Made by a program: the position numbers and the translations under genes. 8,306 nucleotides of DNA from an uncultured Collinsella sp. (lineage in GTDB: Bacteria > Actinomycetota > Coriobacteriia > Coriobacteriales > Coriobacteriaceae), in the NCBI GenBank assembly GCA_902494375.1, contig CABUTL010000045.1, forward strand, positions 1 to 8,306, written 5' to 3'. This document shows positions 1 through 5,252 of this stretch, piece by piece; the stretch's first letter is position 1; every line of letters starts with the position of its first letter. Below the pieces are notes generated by a model. That model saw only the letters and a program-made list of their open reading frames with translations, searched no databases and was not told where the DNA came from.

Positions 1-81
1 CACGGGTCAAGATGCACTAGGCCTGGACGAAGTCCGGGCCCGCGCCTTTAGACGCGAGCCCGGGGCCCGTGGGTTATACCC
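1..81. other. Strongly foldable GC-rich stretch, identity unknown
   Basis: The first 81 bases can form a compact branched fold. Bases 1-8 pair with 64-71 (8 bp, one G-U). Inside, 20-28 pair with 32-40 around a GAA loop (9 bp, one G-U), and CGCG at 41-44 pairs with CGCG at 53-56. Bases 35-39 can alternatively pair with 58-62, which would break the 20-40 hairpin. A small hairpin follows at 71-81. It could be the 3' part of a non-coding RNA or the end of a repeat element cut by the window edge. One plus-strand frame is open from base 2 to a TGA at 119-121, so a protein C-terminus cannot be excluded, but its translation (Arg/Pro/Gly-rich) is not recognisable. I could not match it to RNase P, tmRNA or SRP RNA from conserved motifs. 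Confidence 0.35.
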
Positions 82-89
82 TAAGAGCA

Positions 90-112
90 AACCACCCTTT
101 TTAAGGGTGGTT
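90..112. terminator. Perfect 10-bp hairpin, probable terminator of upstream transcript
   Basis: AACCACCCTT at 90-99 pairs perfectly with AAGGGTGGTT at 103-112 around a TTT loop. The sequence after the stem (TTCTGATTT) is only moderately T-rich. It could end a transcript entering from the left edge and insulate the aminotransferase gene. The nearly symmetric A/T flanks mean it could act in either direction. Function is inferred from structure only. Confidence 0.5.
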
Positions 113-137
113 CTGATTTGAGCGATATGGGGCCGTC

Positions 138-199
138 TGTTGATTGGGGACAGACTTAAATGAGCGTTTTCACGCATTTAAGTCTGTCCCCAATCAACA
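138..199. repeat. REP-like palindrome with 25-bp perfect arms
   Basis: Bases 138-162 are the exact reverse complement of 175-199, with a 12-base spacer (163-174). The arms contain TTGGGGACAGACTT. GGGGACAG/CTGTCCCC cores recur in REP-type palindromes linked to Y1-family REP-associated tyrosine transposases in other bacteria. That link is family knowledge recalled from memory and was not searched. No transposase is present here, so this would be a non-autonomous copy. It sits 59 bases upstream of the aminotransferase start, and an ATG at 160 inside it is in frame with that gene, so automated callers may place the start in the repeat. Confidence 0.75.
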
Positions 200-228
200 T
201 TGCTGCGGCACTTTGCTCGGCTAAAGCG

Positions 229-234
229 TACAAT
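229..234 (+). promoter_or_regulatory. Candidate -10 box of the aminotransferase
   Basis: TACAAT lies 24 bases upstream of the chosen ATG. The same hexamer appears before the PHP gene and, on the minus strand, before the methyltransferase gene. No good -35 lies 16-18 bases upstream; TTGCTG at 200-205 is too far (23-base spacer). The REP-like palindrome ends 29 bases before this box, so it may have displaced the original -35. Confidence 0.35.
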
Positions 235-246
235 AGCGCCTATGCG

Positions 247-253
247 AAAGGGG
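247..253 (+). promoter_or_regulatory. Shine-Dalgarno site that decides the aminotransferase start
   Basis: AAAGGGG lies 5 bases before ATG 259. No comparable site precedes the in-frame ATG at 160, which lies within a palindrome. This supports translation starting at 259. Confidence 0.7.
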
Positions 254-258
254 AACAG

Positions 259-1443
259 ATGATCAACGAAACTATGTATGCTCGCGGCGCGGAAAGCTCC
301 ATCATCCGTGAGATTTTTAGCTATGGCCTTGAGCGCAAGGCGCAGATCGGTGCGGAAAACGTATTCGATTTTTCGCTGGGCAATCCGAGCGTTCCGGCGC
401 CCGCTGCTGTGGCTGAGTCGATTAAGAAGGCCCTGGAGCTGCCGAGCGACCAGCTGCACGGCTACACGCCCGCACCGGGCCTGCCGCAATGTCGTGCCGC
501 TGTGGCCGAATCGCTCAACCGCCGCTTTGGCACGAGCTATGAGGGCAAAGACGTATTTATGACGGTGGGTGCCGCGGCTTCGCTCACCTGCACGCTCAAC
601 GCCGTTACGAACCCGGGCGACGAGGTTATTGTTATCGCCCCGTACTTTCCGGAGTATCGCGTTTGGATTGAGAAGGCCGGCTGTACGTGTGTTGAGGCGC
701 TCGCCGATGAAGATACGTTCCAGCTGAGCGTGGACAACGTGCTCAAGGCGATCAGCGATAAGACGGCGGCCGTCATCATTGACTCTCCCAACAATCCGAC
801 CGGTGCCGTATATACATGCGACACGCTGACGCGACTGGCCAATGTTCTGCGCGAGGCCAACGCTCAGCGCGATCCCGAGAATCCGATTATGCTCATCTCG
901 GATGAGCCGTACCGCGAGATTGTGTACGGTGCCGAGGTGCCTTGGGTGCCCTCGATCTACGAGCACACCATCGTGTGCTACTCGTATTCCAAGTCGCTGT
1001 CGCTGCCGGGCGAGCGCGTGGGGTGGATCTTGGTTCCCAACACCAATCCGCAGGCTGCCCGTCTGATGCCGGCTGTTGCGGGTGCTGCCCGTACGCTAGG
1101 TTTTGTATGCGCACCGGCACTCTTCCAGCGCGTAATCATCGATTGCATCGATGAGCCGAGCGATGTCGAGGCCTATGCGCGCAACCGCACCGCGCTTACC
1201 GACGCACTAGCGGAGTACGGCTACACCTATGTTGAGCCGGATGGTGCATTCTACCTGTGGGTGAAGGCGCTGGAACCCGATGCGAATGCGTTTTGCGAGC
1301 GTGCAAAGAAGTATGAGTTGCTTGCGGTTCCCTCGGACAGCTTTGGTATGCCGGGTTGGTTCCGCCTGGGCTATTGCGTGAGTTACGAAACGATTATCAA
1401 TTCGCTACCCGCTTGGAAACAGTTGGCGGACGAGTATCGTTAA
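259..1443 (+). CDS. Pyridoxal-phosphate-dependent aminotransferase, class I/II (AAT-I fold)
   Basis: A cytosolic fold-type I aminotransferase of 394 residues, a usual length for the family. It would transfer an amino group between an amino acid and a 2-oxo acid. Visible motifs in order: the substrate-loop region FSLGNPSVPAP (38-48), the PLP-contacting SPNNPTG (176-182), SDEPYREIVY (214-223) with the Asp that binds the pyridine nitrogen (D215) and the Tyr (Y218), the Schiff-base lysine K245 in SYSKSLSLPGERVG, phosphate-binding R253, GAFYLW (329-334), and R369 in WFRLGY, the likely carboxylate-binding arginine. All key residues are intact, so it should be active. Substrate is not readable: aspartate and alanine aminotransferases and C-S lyase relatives share these motifs. 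Start 259 is chosen for its Shine-Dalgarno site; a 33-residue upstream extension in the same frame begins inside the REP-like palindrome and is probably not translated. It appears monocistronic. Confidence 0.93.
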   Translation: MINETMYARGAESSIIREIFSYGLERKAQIGAENVFDFSLGNPSVPAPAAVAESIKKALELPSDQLHGYTPAPGLPQCRAAVAESLNRRFGTSYEGKDVFMTVGAAASLTCTLNAVTNPGDEVIVIAPYFPEYRVWIEKAGCTCVEALADEDTFQLSVDNVLKAISDKTAAVIIDSPNNPTGAVYTCDTLTRLANVLREANAQRDPENPIMLISDEPYREIVYGAEVPWVPSIYEHTIVCYSYSKSLSLPGERVGWILVPNTNPQAARLMPAVAGAARTLGFVCAPALFQRVIIDCIDEPSDVEAYARNRTALTDALAEYGYTYVEPDGAFYLWVKALEPDANAFCERAKKYELLAVPSDSFGMPGWFRLGYCVSYETIINSLPAWKQLADEYR

Positions 1444-1465
1444 AAGTAAAGCGCTCTGCCTACAA

Positions 1466-1481
1466 TGTTTTACGTGAAACG
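1466..1481. promoter_or_regulatory. parS-like ParB-binding site
   Basis: TGTTTTACGTGAAACG matches the well-known bacterial parS consensus TGTTTCACGTGAAACA at 14 of 16 positions and the 14-base core GTTTCACGTGAAAC at 13 of 14. It is intergenic, 22 bases after the aminotransferase stop. ParB (Spo0J) nucleates on such sites for chromosome segregation, and many lie in the origin-proximal part of the chromosome. Degenerate sites with one or two changes exist in known genomes. Whether ParB binds this one is inference. Confidence 0.55.
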
Positions 1482-1508
1482 GGGTTTGGTGTTAAGCCAG
1501 ACCCCGTT
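1478..1508. terminator. 12-bp hairpin, possible weak terminator of the aminotransferase
   Basis: Bases 1478-1489 pair with 1497-1508 (12 bp with one G-U) around a 7-base loop. The stem is GC-rich enough to stall RNA polymerase, but what follows (TGTCATGG) is not a T-run, so classic intrinsic termination is doubtful. Its left arm overlaps the last four bases of the parS-like site. Confidence 0.4.
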
Positions 1509-1541
1509 GTCATGGACGTTGTGTCTTTGGGATGGAGTGGT

Positions 1542-1571
1542 TTTACGACTATCGAAGGCTATGCGTACAAT
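1542..1571 (+). promoter_or_regulatory. Probable promoter of the PHP hydrolase gene
   Basis: A -35-like TTTACG (1542-1547; 4 of 6 match to TTGACA) and a -10 TACAAT (1566-1571; 5 of 6) are separated by 18 bases. Transcription would start near 1578-1580, about 30 bases before the ATG. The assignment rests on consensus match only. Confidence 0.5.
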
Positions 1572-1608
1572 GAATATAAGCGACGGCCGTGCCAGATAAG
1601 GAGACCTG

Positions 1609-2430
1609 ATGCCCTACCTGCTTTCTTGTGACATTCATACCCATACGATATTCTCTGCGCATGCATATTCGACCATTGAGGAGAATGTGTACTGGGCGGC
1701 AGAGCGTGGCCTGCAGGTGCTCGGATCTGCCGACCATCTGAGCTCTATGGTTACGGCTTGCCCCAATGACCTGCGCAGTTACCAATTCTTTATCAACCAG
1801 GATATCTGGCCGCGCATTTGGAGCGGCGTGCTGGTGCTGCGTGGTGCCGAGGCCGATATCGTTTCGCTGGACGGAAGCCTGTTTGGCGAGGACACTCCTG
1901 TCACGCTCGATATTGCCGGTGATTCGTACAGCCGTCAGCATTCGCTGTTCGATTTGGTTACGCGAAATTTGGATTATTTGGTTGCGAGCGTGCATAATCC
2001 GCAGATTGCTGAAGGCGCGACGCTGGCCCAGACGACCGAGATGTATATCAATGCCCTGGAGCACCCCAAGGTGTTCATGCTGGGTCACACGGGGCGTTCG
2101 GGCGTGCCGTTCGATATCGACGAGGTGCTGTTGGCAGCTAAGGCCAAGCACAAGATTATCGAGATCAACAACCATAGTCTTGAACACGGTGTCGACACTG
2201 AGCATTGGGCCGTATGCCGCAAGATCGCCGAGCGCTGCGCCGAGCTGGGCGTGGGCATTGGCGTGTCAACCGATGCCCACATTGGCATGGCCATTGGCAA
2301 GCTCGATCACGCGCGCAAGATGCTCGACGAGATTCACTTCCCGCTAGATTTGATCGTGACGCGCGACCGCGAGACGCTGCTGCGCGAGATGGCGGCAGCC
2401 GGCGTGTGCGATCTGCGCAATGGGATGTAG
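1609..2430 (+). CDS. PHP-domain metal-dependent hydrolase, YcdX-like phosphatase
   Basis: A 273-residue protein that spans a single PHP (polymerase and histidinol phosphatase) domain. It resembles E. coli YcdX, a cytosolic trinuclear-zinc phosphoesterase. The nine metal ligands expected from YcdX can all be placed: H10 and H12 (DIHTHT), H18 (AHAYS), H43 (SADH), E81 (RGAEAD), H129 (ASVHNP), H160 (LGHTG), and D222 with H224 (STDAH). The C-terminal stretch after STDAHIGMAIG also follows the YcdX pattern of a helix ending in FPLDLIV. The enzyme is therefore probably active on phosphate monoesters, though the natural substrate of this subfamily is not well defined. Histidinol phosphatase is a less likely alternative, since no histidine genes are near. 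AAGGAG at 1598-1603 sits 5 bases before the ATG and fixes the start. It has its own promoter and a strong terminator, so it is a single-gene unit. Confidence 0.88.
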   Translation: MPYLLSCDIHTHTIFSAHAYSTIEENVYWAAERGLQVLGSADHLSSMVTACPNDLRSYQFFINQDIWPRIWSGVLVLRGAEADIVSLDGSLFGEDTPVTLDIAGDSYSRQHSLFDLVTRNLDYLVASVHNPQIAEGATLAQTTEMYINALEHPKVFMLGHTGRSGVPFDIDEVLLAAKAKHKIIEINNHSLEHGVDTEHWAVCRKIAERCAELGVGIGVSTDAHIGMAIGKLDHARKMLDEIHFPLDLIVTRDRETLLREMAAAGVCDLRNGM

Positions 2431-2450
2431 CGGAGTTTATAAACCAAGCG

Positions 2451-2484
2451 AAGGGGGCGGCCCAGGCGGGTCGCCCCCTTTCTT
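2451..2484 (+). terminator. Strong intrinsic terminator between convergent genes
   Basis: Bases 2451-2463 pair with 2468-2480 (13 bp, one G-U, largely G/C) around an AGGC loop, and the plus strand continues TTTCTT. It ends the PHP hydrolase transcript 21 bases after its stop codon. It also lies just beyond the 3' end of the minus-strand methyltransferase. On that strand the tail is less T-rich, so it may serve that gene only in part. Confidence 0.85.
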
Positions 2485-2508
2485 GTCCCAAAAATCTACT
2501 GAGGTCGG

Positions 2509-3957
2509 TTAGCGGCGTTCGAGGACCGCTACGGTTTCGGTGTGGTCGGTGTGAGGGAACATGTCGACGGGCGTGATCTTGAGCAGGCAATAGCCTCCGT
2601 CGAGGAGCTGATGCAGGTCGCGCTCTTGAGTTACGGGGTTGCAGCTGATATAGGTGATGCGGCGCGGCTTAAGCGCGCAGGCAGCTTCGAGGAACTCGGG
2701 GGTAGAGCCGGCGCGCGGCGGATCGATGGAAAGGACATCGACCCGCTCGTTGTTGTCGGCGGCATCTAGGATGTAGTCGGTGGCATCATCGGCCATAAAC
2801 CAAGCGCTGCGGGTGAGGCCGTTGAGCTCGGCATTGCGACGTGCGTCGGCAATGCCCGCCGGGTTGCGCTCCACGCCGAGCAGCATAATGCCGACACCTC
2901 TGTCCTGGGCATCCTTCGCGGCGCACAGACCGATGGTGCCGCTGCCGCAGTAAGCGTCCATAAGAATGTCACCCTGCTGCAGGTCCATGCCGTCAATCGC
3001 GAGCTGATAGAGTAGCTCGGTCTGCTGCGGATTGGTCTGATAGAACGCGGTAGGGGAGATATCGAATTCGCAACCGAGCAGCTGGTCGCGCATGCACTCG
3101 GCGCCATAGACGATACGAGTCTCCTCACCCAAGATGGCGTTACCGGGACGGCCATTGATATTTTGGGCAACGGTGACGATATGCGGATCGAGCGCCGCGA
3201 CAGCCTCAAAGAACTCCTGCGCATGCGGTAGGTCACGCTGGGCGGTCACGAGCGTAACCATGACCTGGTCGGTACGCCAACCGCAGCGGACGACGGCATA
3301 GCGAAGCAAACCAAGATGTTTGTCCTCATTAAACGCGGGAATATGCAGCCGCTCAGCTTCGCGTGCGATGCCGTTGAGAATCTGACGGGCACCCGGCGCC
3401 TCGACAGGACACTCGGGTACGGCAACGATCTTGTGCGTGCCGCGCTCAAAGAAACCGCAACGGACAGCGCCCTCCTTACCGGGAGCAAAGGGAGTGGCAG
3501 CCTTATGACGAAAGCCACGCGGCGCAGGATATTTGCCCGGGTCGCCCAGGGTGACTCCCATACCGCGAATGGGGTCGACGCTAATACCCTCGCGCTCACA
3601 AAGCGAAGCAAAAAGCTCCTCCATAGCAGCCTGCTTGGCGGCGAGCTGCTTCTTATAAGGACGATTGAGCGCCGCGCACCCACCGCAAGCTTTCATGATG
3701 GAACAAGGAGACTTGGGGTCCACAGCCTTACGCGCAGACGAAACCGGATCTTTATGCGAGCGCTTGGAGCGATTCTGAGATGCCTTATCTTCGTTCCGAC
3801 GAGAGCCGGGACGCTTGGCCTTAGCCTTGCCCTTGGCCGACTTACCCTTCGCGTCCTGAGACGACTTGGATTTCTTAGAAGATTTTTTCTCCTCTGACCC
3901 CTCAGCCGCCTCGATCAAAGCACGACGAGCCTTACGCTCCGCACGAGATTCTGCCAT
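2509..3957 (-). CDS. rlmD: 23S rRNA (uracil-C5)-methyltransferase, TrmA/RlmD family, with lysine-rich N-terminal tail
   Basis: An SAM-dependent RNA methyltransferase of 482 residues that would methylate C5 of a uridine, in RlmD U1939 of 23S rRNA. The [4Fe-4S] cysteines match the E. coli RlmD pattern: C85-x5-C91-x2-C94 and C183. Then come FYQTNPQQTELLY (305-317), the SAM-binding DAYCGSGTIGL (334-344), DPPRAG (412-417), the nucleophile C439 in YISCNP, and the catalytic-base region HTDHTETV with E474. All catalytic residues are intact. Residues 1-84 are odd: they are Lys/Ser/Ala/Arg-rich low-complexity sequence, where E. coli RlmD carries a TRAM RNA-binding domain. The start has only a weak GGGG site 7 bases upstream. 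No other Met precedes C85; GTG codons at residues 72 and 79 are possible alternatives. The target could also be U747 (RlmC/RlmCD) or tRNA U54, so the symbol is tentative. It is transcribed divergently from the ABC importer. Confidence 0.9.
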   Translation of the reverse strand: MAESRAERKARRALIEAAEGSEEKKSSKKSKSSQDAKGKSAKGKAKAKRPGSRRNEDKASQNRSKRSHKDPVSSARKAVDPKSPCSIMKACGGCAALNRPYKKQLAAKQAAMEELFASLCEREGISVDPIRGMGVTLGDPGKYPAPRGFRHKAATPFAPGKEGAVRCGFFERGTHKIVAVPECPVEAPGARQILNGIAREAERLHIPAFNEDKHLGLLRYAVVRCGWRTDQVMVTLVTAQRDLPHAQEFFEAVAALDPHIVTVAQNINGRPGNAILGEETRIVYGAECMRDQLLGCEFDISPTAFYQTNPQQTELLYQLAIDGMDLQQGDILMDAYCGSGTIGLCAAKDAQDRGVGIMLLGVERNPAGIADARRNAELNGLTRSAWFMADDATDYILDAADNNERVDVLSIDPPRAGSTPEFLEAACALKPRRITYISCNPVTQERDLHQLLDGGYCLLKITPVDMFPHTDHTETVAVLERR

Positions 3958-3997
3958 GAATTAACCCCACTATTAAATAAAAGAAAAGTCCGGAGCA

Positions 3998-4003
3998 ATT
4001 GTA
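3998..4003 (-). promoter_or_regulatory. Candidate -10 box for the methyltransferase gene
   Basis: On the minus strand this reads TACAAT, 40 bases upstream of the start codon. The bases 17-18 further upstream give only a poor -35 (CAAACG). An AT-rich stretch nearer the gene (TTTATTTAAT) is an alternative -10. Confidence 0.35.
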
Positions 4004-4063
4004 CCGTGCATTCAACGTGCCCGTTTGGAGAGGAGGCTATTTAAGGTTCCGAGCACGTTGTCT

Positions 4064-4202
4064 CCCGGCTGAGTGGCGCCCGGCGCGGAGTTTAATTTGT
4101 CGCGAGTTCCGCACGAACAGGAGGCCACTTAATGTGGCCTCCGTCGTGAGCAGGACTGTAGAGCAGCAAATTAAACTCCGCGCCGGGCGCCACTCAGCCG
4201 GG
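4064..4202. repeat. 139-bp palindromic element with 35-bp perfect inverted arms
   Basis: Bases 4064-4098 are the exact reverse complement of 4168-4202. The 69-base centre holds a second hairpin: 4120-4128 pairs with 4134-4142 around TTAAT, extended by CACGA (4112-4116) with TCGTG (4144-4148). Weaker pairing continues outside the arms, with GTT/AAC and GAGCAC (4051-4056)/GTGCTC (4215-4220). Neither strand has a convincing coding frame and no transposase is near, so a MITE-like or REP-like non-autonomous element is the best reading. No clear target-site duplication flanks it. It lies between two divergent genes, so it is not a shared terminator. Confidence 0.75.
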
Positions 4203-4277
4203 TGCTCCAACCTAGTGCTCCATGCGTGCTTTCCGTCTTGCGCAGGACTGTAGAGCAGGAAACTTAATTACGCGCCG
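4134..4277 (+). repeat. Diverged direct repeat, about 52-bp units offset by 92 bp
   Basis: The 17-mer GCAGGACTGTAGAGCAG occurs at 4150-4166 and again at 4242-4258. Similarity spreads on both sides, roughly 4134-4185 against 4226-4277, and includes the CCGTC to the left and the AAA-TTAA-CGCGCCG series to the right. The second unit is therefore a partial, diverged copy of the right half of the palindromic element. Its partner arm is missing, so it cannot form the long hairpin. A smaller direct repeat, GTGCTCCA at 4202-4209 and 4215-4222, lies between the units. Confidence 0.65.
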
Positions 4278-4304
4278 CTCCCCGCCCACGCCGGGCAACC
4301 TCTC

Positions 4305-4335
4305 CCTTGTACTTTATCAAGGTAGAGTGTATGAT
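4305..4335 (+). promoter_or_regulatory. Probable promoter of the amino acid ABC operon with small inverted repeat at -35
   Basis: TTGTAC (4307-4312) and TATGAT (4330-4335, 5 of 6 to TATAAT) are 17 bases apart. The predicted start is near 4342, giving a leader of about 50 bases. CCTTG (4305-4309) and CAAGG (4318-4322) form an inverted repeat over the -35 region, which could be a repressor site. Function is inferred. Confidence 0.5.
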
Positions 4336-4353
4336 TCTGGACGTTACACGACT

Positions 4354-4373
4354 CACTTTACTTAACTAAAGTG
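4354..4373 (+). promoter_or_regulatory. Leader hairpin or operator just upstream of the importer's ribosome binding site
   Basis: CACTTTA (4354-4360) pairs with TAAAGTG (4367-4373) around CTTAAC. It ends 5 bases before the Shine-Dalgarno site. It could be a transcription-factor operator downstream of the promoter or an mRNA hairpin affecting ribosome access or stability. The sequence alone does not decide. Confidence 0.45.
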
Positions 4374-4378
4374 CCATC

Positions 4379-4385
4379 AAGGGGG
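4379..4385 (+). promoter_or_regulatory. Shine-Dalgarno site fixing the receptor start
   Basis: AAGGGGG is 6 bases before ATG 4392. A GTG at 4371 in the same frame would lie in the hairpin arm and upstream of this site, so it is unlikely to be used. Confidence 0.75.
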
Positions 4386-4391
4386 AATACC

Positions 4392-5252
4392 ATGAATACC
4401 GATATGTCTCGTCGTCAGTTTGTTGGTCTAGCCGGCTCGCTTGCCACGGTGCTTGGCCTTGGTCTTGTCGGTTGCGGCGGTGGTGCCGGCAAGGGCTCCG
4501 CTGCTGGCTCTGCCGCGGCCAAGGATGTGAAGGGCGCTGCGGAGTCCAAGAAGCTCGTGGTGGGCTTTGATAAGTCCTATCCTCCGTACGGCTTTGTGGG
4601 CGACGATGGCGAGTACACCGGCTTTGATCTCGATCTGGCCAAGGCTGTTGCCGATAAGCAGGGCTGGGAGGTCAAATACGAGGCCATCGACTGGGATGCC
4701 AAGGATACGCTGCTCAATTCGGGCGCCATCAACTGCATCTGGAACGGCTTTACCATGGAGGGCCGCGAGGACGACTACACGTTCTCCGAGCCGTACATGC
4801 TCAACGAGCAGGTGCTGGTGGTCAAGAAGGACGCGGGCATCAAGAGCTGGGACGGTCTTGCCGGCAAGACCGTGATTACTCAGACTGATTCCGCTGCGCA
4901 GGATGTGCTCGAGGGTGACCAGAAGGATCTGGCGGCGACGTTTGCCACGCTCGATACCATCGGCGAGTACAACACGGCCTTTATGCAGCTCGAGAGCGGC
5001 GCGGTCGATGCCGTGGCTTGCGACCTTTCGATTGCCCAGTATCAGCTTGCCGCCAAGCCCGATGCTTATACGCAGCTTGATGAGCCGCTGTCCAGCGAGC
5101 ACTACGCCGTCGGCTTTAAGAAGGGTGACACCAAGTCGGCCGACGCCGTGACCGAGTCGCTCAAGGCACTCTACGATGACGGTACGGTTAAGGATCTCTG
5201 CGACAAGTATTCAAGCTATGGTCTATCTTTCGATAATTGGGTGCTCAAGTAA
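4392..5252 (+). CDS. Polar amino acid ABC importer, substrate-binding lipoprotein (SBP family 3)
   Basis: A 286-residue extracytoplasmic solute receptor anchored to the membrane by lipid. The N-terminus has a twin-arginine motif SRRQF (6-10), a hydrophobic stretch (about 11-26) and a lipobox LVGC with C28 as the modified cysteine, suggesting Tat-dependent export. A Gly/Ala/Ser/Lys-rich linker (29-52) follows. The family 3 domain begins at KKLVVGFDKSYPPYGF (53-68), with GFDLDLAKAVA (77-87), and FTMEGREDDYTFSEPY (120-135) whose R125 is at the position that usually holds the ligand carboxylate. The second lobe has KTVITQTDSAA (159-169) and D211 in ACDLSIAQY. These features mark a polar amino acid binder, but the precise ligand cannot be assigned. 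It is the first gene of the importer operon and its stop overlaps the permease start by one base. Confidence 0.92.
   Translation: MNTDMSRRQFVGLAGSLATVLGLGLVGCGGGAGKGSAAGSAAAKDVKGAAESKKLVVGFDKSYPPYGFVGDDGEYTGFDLDLAKAVADKQGWEVKYEAIDWDAKDTLLNSGAINCIWNGFTMEGREDDYTFSEPYMLNEQVLVVKKDAGIKSWDGLAGKTVITQTDSAAQDVLEGDQKDLAATFATLDTIGEYNTAFMQLESGAVDAVACDLSIAQYQLAAKPDAYTQLDEPLSSEHYAVGFKKGDTKSADAVTESLKALYDDGTVKDLCDKYSSYGLSFDNWVLK

Noticed and set aside
160..258. In-frame 33-codon N-terminal extension of the aminotransferase starting at ATG 160
   Set aside because: The ATG lies inside the REP-like palindrome, has no Shine-Dalgarno site, and the extension does not resemble the family N-terminus; ATG 259 has AAAGGGG at the right spacing.
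4064..4202. Retron or other reverse-transcribed RNA as explanation of the long inverted repeat
   Set aside because: No reverse transcriptase or effector gene is in the window, and the neighbouring genes are ordinary housekeeping and transport genes.
3999..4253. 84-codon plus-strand reading frame across the repeat region
   Set aside because: It begins with TTG, has no ribosome binding site, runs through the long palindrome and its translation shows no protein-like pattern.
4150..4258. CRISPR-like repeat pair
   Set aside because: Only two copies of a 17-mer with diverged flanks are present, without regular spacers or cas genes; it is a partial duplication of a repeat element.
4428..5102. Minus-strand open frame opposite the substrate-binding protein
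   Set aside because: It is an antisense shadow of a well-conserved receptor gene with no start signals of its own.
5237..5251. TTG start for the permease five codons upstream of the ATG
   Set aside because: The ATG at 5252 overlaps the receptor stop codon in the usual coupled arrangement and gives a family-typical N-terminus.
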